The translations under genes were made by a program, and so were the position numbers. From NCBI GenBank assembly GCA_021647315.1, contig JAKIUY010000003.1:29191-93190 (forward strand): a DNA stretch of 64,000 nucleotides, given 5' to 3'. Positions 24,861 to 32,828 of the stretch are shown here, one piece after another (position 1 is the first letter of the stretch; each line of letters opens with the position of its first letter). This stretch comes from Victivallaceae bacterium (GTDB lineage: Bacteria; Verrucomicrobiota; Lentisphaeria; Victivallales; Victivallaceae). Below the pieces are notes generated by a model. It had not been told where the DNA came from. It worked only from the letters and a program-made list of their open reading frames with translations, and did not search any database.

Positions 24861-26030
24861 ATGAAAAATAGTAAAAAAATGACAATTATAATTGTTTTTG
24901 TCCTGCTTATATCGGCGATCGCTTTGATGCTGTTATACTGCCATGAGCCGTTAACCGAACCGGCAGGTTCGCCAATATTATCATATAACAGTACCGCATG
25001 GCCGATCTTCAGAGGCGACCGTCAGCTTACCGGGTATGTGAAATCAATTCCTGAAAACCCCAAAGTGGCATGGCGTTTCCGGGCTGAAGAGATGGTCGAT
25101 GCCGGACCGGTATTCAGCAACAACAGAATTTATTTTGGAGATACTGAAGGAACATTTTACTGTCTTGAGCTCCATACCGGCAAACCGGTATGGCAGAAAA
25201 AAATTTCAGACGGCATCAGTGCATCTGCGTTATTGCTTTCCGGGGTCTGTTATGTCGGCAGTCAGTCTGGAGAGTTTTTTGCGTTGTCAATGGCTGACGG
25301 GAAGCTCCTCTGGCGTTATAAATGTGAAGGTCAAATCAGCGGTTCAGCCAACTATTTTATGGAACAGGGGCAACTTCGGATCATTTTCGGCAGCTATGAT
25401 TTCAAACTGCACTGTCTGGACGCGAAAACCGGCAAAGAATTATGGAGTGTACCGACCGGCAACTATATCAATGGCGCACCTGCGGTCGAGGACAACAGGA
25501 TTGTCTTCGGCGGTTGTGACGGTTATCTGCGCACCATTGACGCGGGTTCCGGTAAAGAACAGTTAAAACTGAAACTTAAATCATATATTCCGGCATCACC
25601 GGCAATTTATGATTCAATCACCTATGTGGCGCTCTATGGACAAAAAATTCTTGCCATCAATGGGGAAAATAAAATTCTCTGGAGTTATGCTTCGGATGCT
25701 GATGCGGCATTTCTATCTTCACCGGCGGTCAACCGTGAAGTTGTCGTAATCGGTGATCGTGATGGACTGGTGCATATTCTCAACCGGGTAGATGGGGAAA
25801 AAATAGCAGAATTCCAGACTGCCGGTGATATTGCAGTCGGACCGATAATTTCCGATAAACGAGGATTAGTTACCGATAAAGATGGCTTTATCTATATTTT
25901 TGATCTAGCAACCGGCAAAGAAATATGGAATTACCAGCTCGGTCCGGCAATCACCGCGCCACCCGCAATTTGTGGCAACAAAATAATCATTGCCGATAAC
26001 AACGGCAACATCACCGCATTTACAAAGTAA
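24861..26030 (+). CDS. Membrane-anchored PQQ-like beta-propeller protein
   Basis: 389 residues from the chosen ATG (AGAGGA about 6 nt upstream). One membrane helix (about 8-26) is followed by a propeller with regularly spaced blades: WPIFRGDRQLTGY, VAWRFRAEEMVDAGPVFSNN, CLELHTGKPVWQKKI, ALSMADGKLLWRYKC, CLDAKTGKELWSVPT, TIDAGSGKEQL, AINGENKILWSYA and FDLATGKEIWNYQ. It looks like a BamB-type or PQQ-like eight-blade ring. Same orientation as, and 133 nt after, the NuoG-like gene; probably part of the same functional unit, though the repeat in between may separate transcription. Confidence 0.85.
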   Translation: MKNSKKMTIIIVFVLLISAIALMLLYCHEPLTEPAGSPILSYNSTAWPIFRGDRQLTGYVKSIPENPKVAWRFRAEEMVDAGPVFSNNRIYFGDTEGTFYCLELHTGKPVWQKKISDGISASALLLSGVCYVGSQSGEFFALSMADGKLLWRYKCEGQISGSANYFMEQGQLRIIFGSYDFKLHCLDAKTGKELWSVPTGNYINGAPAVEDNRIVFGGCDGYLRTIDAGSGKEQLKLKLKSYIPASPAIYDSITYVALYGQKILAINGENKILWSYASDADAAFLSSPAVNREVVVIGDRDGLVHILNRVDGEKIAEFQTAGDIAVGPIISDKRGLVTDKDGFIYIFDLATGKEIWNYQLGPAITAPPAICGNKIIIADNNGNITAFTK

Positions 26031-26373
26031 ACAACCCGGGTACGCAGGCGTCCCGCCGGAACCCGGAATTATATAAACAGTTTTCATATTAGATTAAAAT
26101 AACTATCTTTACCGAAACGGATAAAAATTAAAAAAGTTATGAACACACTCACATTATGACTAAGATGAATCTAAATCAAACAGGGTTATCACAAAAAATC
26201 AGTTAATAATATTTTAATAGATAATGACTCCATTTTATCATCTGTTACTTCATTTGAAAACTCACTGAAGCCAACTATGTTAAGATAATTGCATTAGGTA
26301 GGATGATAAATCTTCCCATATACGGCATCCATTTCAAGGATGATATTTAGAAACGATAGAATAAATTATTGAT
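26031..26373. other. Gap between redox cluster and defence region
   Basis: Holds a short GC-rich repeat relative (gggtacgcaggcgtcccgcc, from 26038) right after the propeller gene and then about 300 bp of AT-rich DNA with no gene. Base composition drops sharply from here on, marking the left border of the acquired island. Confidence 0.5.
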
Positions 26374-26919
26374 ATGAAAACGATGAGAACAACACGCGTT
26401 CCAGAAAAAATAACTGCTCCGGTACGACGTCTGTGTAAACGCATCCACGTTGACGCCAAAGCATTTTATATTACTGTAATACCCAAACCAGACAGCAAAA
26501 TCCACGATTGCTTTGCCGTTGTAGATCGCAAAATAAAAAGTGCAGGTGGTGCCGTGCGTTTCGGGTGGGTCGTCTGGTTTCTTCCTGGCATCATGATGGA
26601 AGGTGAATTTCATGTTATATGGCAATCACCAGACGGAGACCTGATAGATGTCTCTCCTAATCCACTTAATGTAGACACTATCCTCTTTATTCCAGATCCA
26701 AAGATAAAATACACAGGAAAACAGGTCGATAATATTCGTATCCCTTTGAATAAAAATCCAATGGTTCACGAGTTCATTAAACTAGCTCACAAAAAATTTC
26801 TCGTTATGAATGAGGGTGATTTAGCATATCAAGTTGGAGAAGTTGCGGTCAATAATAATAAAATTACACCCATAATGCAACGAATGCAGCAATTAGCGAA
26901 TGAATTGAAAATCGGATGA
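26374..26919 (+). CDS. Conserved hypothetical protein
   Basis: 181 residues, soluble, no signal peptide. A central block GWVVWFLPGIMMEGEFHVIW followed by SPDGDLIDVSPNPLNVDTILFIPD looks like a compact beta domain shared by uncharacterised proteins that sometimes also carry SEC-C metal motifs; no such motif is present here. ATG 26374 or 26383 could be used. It lies 49 nt before hsdM in the same direction and on the AT-rich side of the border, so it may have come with the island. No function can be given. Confidence 0.6.
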   Translation: MKTMRTTRVPEKITAPVRRLCKRIHVDAKAFYITVIPKPDSKIHDCFAVVDRKIKSAGGAVRFGWVVWFLPGIMMEGEFHVIWQSPDGDLIDVSPNPLNVDTILFIPDPKIKYTGKQVDNIRIPLNKNPMVHEFIKLAHKKFLVMNEGDLAYQVGEVAVNNNKITPIMQRMQQLANELKIG

Positions 26920-26968
26920 TTGCAAATAATAATAAAAGAAACAATAATAAAGAGTGGAGCTATAATTA

Positions 26969-28948
26969 ATGGCAAAGAAAAAAAACGGCAATGGAACAAA
27001 CGAACCATTGGAAAAACAACTTTGGAAATCGGCTGACAAATTGAGAAAAAACATTGATGCAGCAGAATACAAACATGTTGTACTTGGATTGATATTTTTA
27101 AAATATATATCTGATGCTTTCGAGGAACTATTTGAAAAATTAAAAGCCGGAGAAGGCGAATACGCAGGAGCCGACCCCGAAGATAAGGACGAATACAAAG
27201 CTGAAAATGTGTTTTTCGTACCAACAGATGCTCGCTGGAGTTTCTTATTGTCCAAAGCAAAGCAACCGACTATTGGGAAAACTGTTGACGAAGCAATGGA
27301 CGCCATCGAAAAAGAAAACCCATCATTAAAAGGTGTTTTACCAAAAGTTTATGCAAGACAAAATCTTGACCCTACAAGTTTGGGCGAACTTATTGATATG
27401 ATTGGAAACATCGCTTTGGGTGATGCCAAATCAAGAAGTGCCGATATTCTTGGTCACGTTTTTGAATACTTCTTAGGAGAATTTGCCCTTGCTGAAGGGA
27501 AAAAGGGAGGACAGTTTTATACTCCAAGAAGTGTTGTTGAATTGTTAGTAAAAATGTTAGAGCCATACAAAGGACGAGTTTTTGACCCTTGTTGTGGTAG
27601 TGGCGGAATGTTCGTCCAATCTGAAAAGTTTGTTACTGAACACCAAGGAAAAATAAATGACATTTCAATATACGGACAGGAAAGCAACCAAACAACTTGG
27701 CGACTGGCAAAGATGAACCTTGCTATTCGTGGTTTGGATAGTTCTCAAGTAAAATGGAACAATGAAGGCTCGTTTTTAAATAATGCTCATAAAGATTTGA
27801 AATGTGATTACATCATTGCAAATCCACCCTTTAATGTGAGTGATTGGAGTGGTGATTTACTTCGTAAAGACGGACGCTGGCAATACGGAACACCACCAAC
27901 AGGAAACGCCAACTATGCCTGGATACAGCATTTTATCTATCATCTTGCACCAAGCGGGCAAGCCGGTTTTGTATTGGCAAAGGGTTCACTGACCAGCAAA
28001 ACTTCGGGAGAAGGAGAAATAAGAAAAAGGTTGATTGAGGAAGGTTTAGTTGATTGTATTGTAAATCTTCCTGCCAAACTGTTTTTGAATACTCAAATAC
28101 CTGCTTCTTTATGGTTTACTTCACGTAAAAGCGTGAAGCCCTCCCTTAATCCCTCCCAAAGGGAGGGAAATAAATTTCACTATAGAGGTGGATTTGATTT
28201 TTCTGGATTGGTTAACGAAGCAAGACAATTACGAAAAAATCAGACTAAAGCCGAAGAATTATTTTGGGAATTAGTAAGAAATAAAAAGTTTATTGGACTT
28301 AAGTTTAGAAGACAACATCAAATTGGGAGTTACGTTGTTGATTTTTACTGTCATTCAGAAAAATTAATTATCGAATTTGATGGGGAAGTGCACAATACAG
28401 AGGAACGAAAATTAAAAGACAAAAAAAGAGATGCTTATTTAACAAGTATTGGTAATACAGTTTTAAGATTTCAAAATGAAGATATTTTCAATAACCCTGA
28501 AAATGTTTTCAATAAAATAACAAAAAGTTTCTCTCCCTCTGGGAGAGACGGAAGAGAGGGTGAAATCCTTTTCATAGATGCCCGAAATATGGGGCACTTG
28601 ATAAACCGTAGAACTCGTGAACTTTCAAAAGAAGATATACAGTTAATTGCCGACACATACCACAACTGGCGAAACCCTGACGGAGATTATGAAGATGTAA
28701 AAGGCTTTTGTAATGCTGCAAGTATTGAGCGAGTAAAAGAACTCGATTATGTTTTAACTCCCGGGCGATATGTTGGCCTAGCTGATGAAGAAGATGACTT
28801 TGATTTTAACGAACGCTTTACAAAACTGAAAGCAGAATTTGAAGAGCAGTTAAAAGAGGAAACTGTTTTGAATAAACGCATTACCGAAAACCTTGCTAAA
28901 ATTGACCTGCCTGTGCAGGGCATGCAGACAGGGTTGAAAGATGAGTAA
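26969..28948 (+). CDS. hsdM: Type I restriction-modification DNA methyltransferase with inserted DUF559 domain
   Basis: HsdM, N6-adenine methylase subunit. N-terminal HsdM_N domain ([20 protein letters not shown]...LKYIS), SAM-binding motif FDPCCGSGG (205-213), catalytic NPPF (285-288) and [10 protein letters not shown]...[22 protein letters not shown]. The typical continuation ASLWFTSRK...[15 protein letters not shown] is interrupted at about residue 389 by about 143 extra residues holding a DUF559 nuclease domain (see 28133-28561), without loss of frame. Length 659 against about 500-520 for the family. AGTGGAGC ribosome site precedes the ATG. AT-rich with Bacteroidota-like codon usage, unlike the flanking genes. 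Confidence 0.93.
   Translation: MAKKKNGNGTNEPLEKQLWKSADKLRKNIDAAEYKHVVLGLIFLKYISDAFEELFEKLKAGEGEYAGADPEDKDEYKAENVFFVPTDARWSFLLSKAKQPTIGKTVDEAMDAIEKENPSLKGVLPKVYARQNLDPTSLGELIDMIGNIALGDAKSRSADILGHVFEYFLGEFALAEGKKGGQFYTPRSVVELLVKMLEPYKGRVFDPCCGSGGMFVQSEKFVTEHQGKINDISIYGQESNQTTWRLAKMNLAIRGLDSSQVKWNNEGSFLNNAHKDLKCDYIIANPPFNVSDWSGDLLRKDGRWQYGTPPTGNANYAWIQHFIYHLAPSGQAGFVLAKGSLTSKTSGEGEIRKRLIEEGLVDCIVNLPAKLFLNTQIPASLWFTSRKSVKPSLNPSQREGNKFHYRGGFDFSGLVNEARQLRKNQTKAEELFWELVRNKKFIGLKFRRQHQIGSYVVDFYCHSEKLIIEFDGEVHNTEERKLKDKKRDAYLTSIGNTVLRFQNEDIFNNPENVFNKITKSFSPSGRDGREGEILFIDARNMGHLINRRTRELSKEDIQLIADTYHNWRNPDGDYEDVKGFCNAASIERVKELDYVLTPGRYVGLADEEDDFDFNERFTKLKAEFEEQLKEETVLNKRITENLAKIDLPVQGMQTGLKDE
28133..28561 (+). 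mobile_element. In-frame DUF559/Vsr-like nuclease cassette inside hsdM
   Basis: The inserted segment encodes [35 protein letters not shown] and [10 protein letters not shown], the DUF559 PD-(D/E)xK pattern with the key Asp, Glu and Asp retained. Left end: ccctcccttaa then hairpin TCCCTCCC-AAA-GGGAGGGA (28150-28168). Right end: hairpin TCTCTCCC-TCT-GGGAGAGA (28530-28548) then cggaagagaggg. Read as reverse complement, the right end mirrors the left over about 30 bp, so each end is a terminal inverted repeat that contains a hairpin. The cassette keeps the reading frame and shows no intron or intein motifs. Confidence 0.75.
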
Positions 28949-28981
28949 GTTTACCCCCCCGAATTCGAGGGAATTAAAAAT

Positions 28982-29003
28982 AAGTGGTCGAATTTGACCA
29001 CTT
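28982..29003. promoter_or_regulatory. Palindrome upstream of ORF6N gene
   Basis: AAGTGGTC-gaattt-GACCACTT, 8-bp perfect arms, 17 nt before the ATG at 29020. Could be an operator for the ORF6N DNA-binding protein or one of the small palindromes common in this island. Confidence 0.45.
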
Positions 29004-29019
29004 TAAAGCGGAAACTATT

Positions 29020-29949
29020 ATGAGTGCTAAAAACGAAATAATACAAATTGATAATATTCAAACCCGAATTTTTACTATTCGAGGTGTTCAAGTAATGCTT
29101 GATAGTGATTTGGCAAAAATATATAATGTTGAGACAAAAGTATTTAATCAAGCAGTAAAAAGAAATATTGATAGATTTCCTGATAGTTTTAGATTTCAAC
29201 TTTCCGAAGATGAAGTATTAAACTTGAGGTCACAATTTGTGACCTCAAGTAAGGTATCGCATAATGCGACACCTAAACATGGTGGAAGGAGATATTCTCC
29301 CTTTGTTTTTACAGAGCAAGGTGTTGCTATGCTTTCTGCGGTACTTCGCAGTGAAACAGCCGTAAAAGTAAGTATACAAATTATGCAGGCTTTTGTTGAA
29401 ATGAAAAAGTTTATTTCAACTAATGCAGATATTTTTCATCGTTTGGACACTATCGAAAAAAGACAAATCGGATATCAAATAGAAAGCGATAAAAATTTTG
29501 AACAAATCTTTAAAGCCCTTGAAGACAAAAGCATAAAACCCAAACAAGGTATATTTTACGATGGGCAAGTCTTTGATGCTTATGTTTTTATTGCCGATTT
29601 AATTAAGTCTGCTAAAAATTCTATTTTGCTAATTGATAATTATATTGACGAAACAGTTTTGCAGCTTTTTACCAAACGAAAGAAAAATGTACCCCTTACA
29701 ATTTACACCAAAAACATCACAAAAGTTTTGAAACAGGATTTGGAAAAGCACAACGCACAGCACCAAAATATAGAGATAGAAAAATTCGCCAAAGCCCACG
29801 ACCGTTTTTTAATAATTGACAAAACCACCGTTTATCACTTTGGAGCAAGCCTGAAAGATTTGGGCAAAAAATGGTTTGCCTTTTCTAAAATGGATATGCA
29901 AGCGATGAAGATGATTGCTGAACTTAAAAACGGAGGTGGCGATGAGTGA
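29020..29949 (+). CDS. ORF6N-domain protein with C-terminal phospholipase D-like segment
   Basis: 309 residues. The ORF6N DNA-binding domain (about 10-125) shows IRGVQVMLDSDLAKIYNVET, FNQAVKRNIDRFPDSFRFQL and YSPFVFTEQGVAMLSAVL. The C-terminal half (FDAYVFIADLIKSAKNSILL, IDNYIDET, and HDRFLIIDKTTVYHFGASLK) is the PLD-like HxD-containing domain found in such proteins of Bacteroidota restriction loci. Two perfect palindromes occur within the gene (29222-29250 and 29257-29269). The apparent upstream GTG start overlaps the operator-like palindrome, so ATG 29020 is preferred. Its stop lies within the start region of the next gene. Confidence 0.85.
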   Translation: MSAKNEIIQIDNIQTRIFTIRGVQVMLDSDLAKIYNVETKVFNQAVKRNIDRFPDSFRFQLSEDEVLNLRSQFVTSSKVSHNATPKHGGRRYSPFVFTEQGVAMLSAVLRSETAVKVSIQIMQAFVEMKKFISTNADIFHRLDTIEKRQIGYQIESDKNFEQIFKALEDKSIKPKQGIFYDGQVFDAYVFIADLIKSAKNSILLIDNYIDETVLQLFTKRKKNVPLTIYTKNITKVLKQDLEKHNAQHQNIEIEKFAKAHDRFLIIDKTTVYHFGASLKDLGKKWFAFSKMDMQAMKMIAELKNGGGDE

Positions 29950-31003
29950 AATAATTACAACTACTGATTATAAGAATTTTATTGAAAAAATAAAATCACA
30001 AATTCAGCAATCGCAAATAAAAGCCGCTGTTTCTGTTAATGTTGAGATGCTGAAACTCTATTGGTTTATGGGCGAGCAAATTGTAGAAAAACAAAAATCA
30101 ACGAAATGGGGTGATGGTTTTTTAAAGCAGTTAAGTCAGGATTTAAAAGCCGAATTTCCTGATATAAAAGGGTTTTCTAAGAGAAATTTAGAAATAATTA
30201 GACGATGGTATTTATTTTGGTGTCAAGAAATCTCAATTGCGAAACAACTTGTTTCGCAATTAAAAGATGAAAAAGAAAGTTTGCTTTTTCAAATACCGTG
30301 GGGACAAAATATTGTTATCATAACAAAATCAAAATCTATAGAAGAAGCACTTTTTTATGTGCAGAAAACCATTGAAAATAATTGGTCGAGAAATGTTTTA
30401 GTTCATCAAATAGAATCCGGTTTATATAAAAGAACGGGCAAAGCAATTACGAATTTTGAGAAACGCCTGCCTGCCACAGATTCCGATTTAGCTAATCAGA
30501 TATTAAAAGACCCTTACAACTTTGATTTTTTAACAATGCGCGAAAGATATGATGAAAAAGAACTTGAAGATGCTTTAACAACCAATATCACAGAATTCTT
30601 GCTGGAGCTTGGTTCGGGCTTTTCGTACATCGGCAAACAATATAAACTAACCGTTGATAATGAAGATTTTTATATTGACCTGCTTTTTTATCATACAAAA
30701 CTCCATTCTTATGTTGTGATTGAACTTAAAACCGGTAAGTTTAAGCCGGAGTATGCCGGCAAATTAAACTTTTATGTTTCGGCAATTGACGGCGAATTAA
30801 AAACAGAACAGGACAATTCCACAATCGGTATTCTTATCTGTAAAGAGAAGAAAAAAACCATTGTTGAATACGCATTGAAAGATATTTCCAAACCGATTGG
30901 AGTTAGCGAATATATGCTTACAAAACATCTGCCCGATGAATATAAATCGTCACTTCCGAATATTGAAGAAATTGAAAGAAAAATTGGAGGTGGCGATGAG
31001 TGA
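29942..31003 (+). CDS. DUF1016/YhcG-type PD-(D/E)xK nuclease
   Basis: 353 residues. N-terminal DUF1016_N segment (NVEMLKLYWFMGEQIVEKQK...GFSKRNLEIIRRWY), then IPWGQNIVIITKS, and the C-terminal nuclease fold with YKLTVDNEDFYIDLLFYHTK and YVVIELKTGKFKPEYAGKL, giving the D...ExK catalytic set. These proteins occur within type I restriction loci; the role is unproven. ATG 29942 follows GGAGGTGGCG and overlaps the previous stop. An 11-bp-arm palindrome (30235-30261) sits inside the gene and adds residues just before IPWG. Confidence 0.88.
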   Translation: MSEIITTTDYKNFIEKIKSQIQQSQIKAAVSVNVEMLKLYWFMGEQIVEKQKSTKWGDGFLKQLSQDLKAEFPDIKGFSKRNLEIIRRWYLFWCQEISIAKQLVSQLKDEKESLLFQIPWGQNIVIITKSKSIEEALFYVQKTIENNWSRNVLVHQIESGLYKRTGKAITNFEKRLPATDSDLANQILKDPYNFDFLTMRERYDEKELEDALTTNITEFLLELGSGFSYIGKQYKLTVDNEDFYIDLLFYHTKLHSYVVIELKTGKFKPEYAGKLNFYVSAIDGELKTEQDNSTIGILICKEKKKTIVEYALKDISKPIGVSEYMLTKHLPDEYKSSLPNIEEIERKIGGGDE

Positions 31004-32189
31004 GTGGAAGGAATATAGGTTATCAGAAGTGTTAGATTTAATAAGTGGTTTTGCTTTTAAATCGAAAAACTTTCTTGAATATCAAAAAGAAGGAAGTTTA
31101 CCAGTAATTAAGATAAAAAATGTTGCAAACGGTGATGTTAATTTAGAAAAGGTAGTTTATCATCAATATGATAATTCCTTAGAAAAATATAAGCTTGCTT
31201 TTGGTGATGTTTTAATCGCTATGACAGGCAATCACCCACAAGCAATAACACAAGTTGTAGGTGATGTTTCTAAGTATAAATTGAAAACAGAAGCTTTATT
31301 GAATCAAAGAGTTGGAAAAATTATAACTAAAGGCGAAAATGATTTAAATTTCTTCTATTACTTTTTTAAAGATGAAGAAACTCACAGATACTTGGCAAAC
31401 AATTCATCTGGGAGTGCAAATCAAGCTAATATTTCTAAAAATGATATTTTAGGTTTAATAAGTGAGATACCTGAGCCAACCGAACAACGTGCCATTGCCG
31501 AAGTATTAAGCAGTCTGGACGACAAAATAGACCTGCTCCACCGCCAAAACAAAACCCTTGAACAAATGGCGAAAACGCTTTTTAGACAGTGGTTTGTTGA
31601 GGAGGCTAAGGAGGATTGGGAAGAAAGACCATTAAGCAGTATCGCAAATTTTTTAAATGGCTTAGCCTGTCAAAAATATCCACCTAAGAATGATGTTGAT
31701 AAATTACCCGTTTTAAAGATAAAACAATTACGAAATGGTTTTTCAGAAGATTGCGACTGGTGTACAACAGATGTTAAACCTGAATATTTAATTAAAAACG
31801 GTGATATAATTTTTTCTTGGTCTGCTTCATTAATGGTTAAAATTTGGGATGGTGAAGCTTGCATATTAAATCAACATTTATTCAAAGTTACATCTGATGA
31901 ATTTCCCCAATGGTATTATTATTTGTGGAGTAAACATCATTTAGATGAATTTATAAGTATTTCAGCGAGTCACGCAACCACTATGGGGCATATAAAAAGA
32001 GGAGATTTAGACAATGCTATGGTTTTAGTACCGTCAGATGATGAAATGATTGAATTATCAGAAATACAAACACCAATAATTGATAAAATTATTTCAAATA
32101 ATAAGCATTTTAAAAAGCTTGTTTTAATGAGAGAAACATTATTGCCAAAATTAGTAAGTGGTGAAATTAAGGTTTTATTAGATGAATAA
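30996..32189 (+). CDS. hsdS: Type I restriction-modification specificity subunit
   Basis: HsdS recognises the bipartite target and docks HsdM and HsdR. 397 residues with two target-recognition domains: SEWKEYRLSEVLDLISGFAF at the start of TRD1, the first conserved coiled region EQRAIAEVLSSLDDKIDLLHRQN...AKTLFRQWF, then WEERPLSSIANFLNGLACQK opening TRD2 and a closing helix region ending LLPKLVSGEIKVLLDE. Start ATG 30996 follows GGAGGTGGCG, a sequence identical to that before the DUF1016 gene. It overlaps the next gene by 8 nt. Confidence 0.92.
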   Translation: MSEWKEYRLSEVLDLISGFAFKSKNFLEYQKEGSLPVIKIKNVANGDVNLEKVVYHQYDNSLEKYKLAFGDVLIAMTGNHPQAITQVVGDVSKYKLKTEALLNQRVGKIITKGENDLNFFYYFFKDEETHRYLANNSSGSANQANISKNDILGLISEIPEPTEQRAIAEVLSSLDDKIDLLHRQNKTLEQMAKTLFRQWFVEEAKEDWEERPLSSIANFLNGLACQKYPPKNDVDKLPVLKIKQLRNGFSEDCDWCTTDVKPEYLIKNGDIIFSWSASLMVKIWDGEACILNQHLFKVTSDEFPQWYYYLWSKHHLDEFISISASHATTMGHIKRGDLDNAMVLVPSDDEMIELSEIQTPIIDKIISNNKHFKKLVLMRETLLPKLVSGEIKVLLDE

Positions 32190-32826
32190 GCTAAAAGAAG
32201 TTATAAAAGAATATGGATTTTGGTCAGACCTTTCTTTGTATATCGAAAGAATTGAGGCTCATATAGAATCTGATTTTAGCCATTCGTTAGAAAATATAAA
32301 AGCTCTAATAGAAGCAATCGGCAAAGAGATTTGTAAACAAAAAGGTGTTACTCTAAATGATAATTCTACAATAAATGGAGTGATGAAACAAGCTTTTAAT
32401 GCAATGGGTTTTTCAAATTCTGCAATGGTTTTTCAAATTTCAAAATCACTTGCAAATATTGGTCAGAATGTTGGTGATTTAAGAAATGAGATAGGAACAA
32501 CAGCTCACGGCAAATCACTTGAGGAAATTAGACAAAGAAATAGTAAAGTTGATATTTTTACTCGAGAATTTTTAATTGACACTATTGAAACAGTATCAGT
32601 TTTTTTAATCCGAAATTTTGAAACTAAAACAGAAAGAACTTCTACTAAATTATTAGAAGATACTTTGAATTATTGGGAAGCAGAAGAGTTTAACGAATCT
32701 TGGGATGATTCATTTGGAGAATTTGCAATGGGTGATTATTCCTACCCTGCAAGTGAAATATTATTTAATACTGATAAACAAGCTTATGTAAACGAATACA
32801 AGGCATTTATTGAGAGCGAAGAATAG
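32182..32826 (+). CDS. Abortive infection C-terminal-domain protein
   Basis: 214 residues. The middle block LGxx-type LRNEIGTTAHGKSLEEIRQRNSKVD (written here in parts: LRNEIGTTAHGKS, then RNSKVD) matches the Abi_C domain, in which RN and H form a HEPN-like RNase motif. The N-terminal half is helical (SHSLENIKALIEAIGKEICK). Probably an accessory anti-phage factor. Located between hsdS and the ATPase gene with 8-nt overlap and 2-nt gap, so it is translated with them. Confidence 0.8.
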   Translation: MNKLKEVIKEYGFWSDLSLYIERIEAHIESDFSHSLENIKALIEAIGKEICKQKGVTLNDNSTINGVMKQAFNAMGFSNSAMVFQISKSLANIGQNVGDLRNEIGTTAHGKSLEEIRQRNSKVDIFTREFLIDTIETVSVFLIRNFETKTERTSTKLLEDTLNYWEAEEFNESWDDSFGEFAMGDYSYPASEILFNTDKQAYVNEYKAFIESEE

Positions 32827-32828
32827 AT

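Noticed and set aside
28133..28561. Intein or group I/II intron in hsdM
   Set aside because: No intein splice motifs (Cys/Ser start, His-Asn end) and no intron RNA features; the frame is simply continuous.
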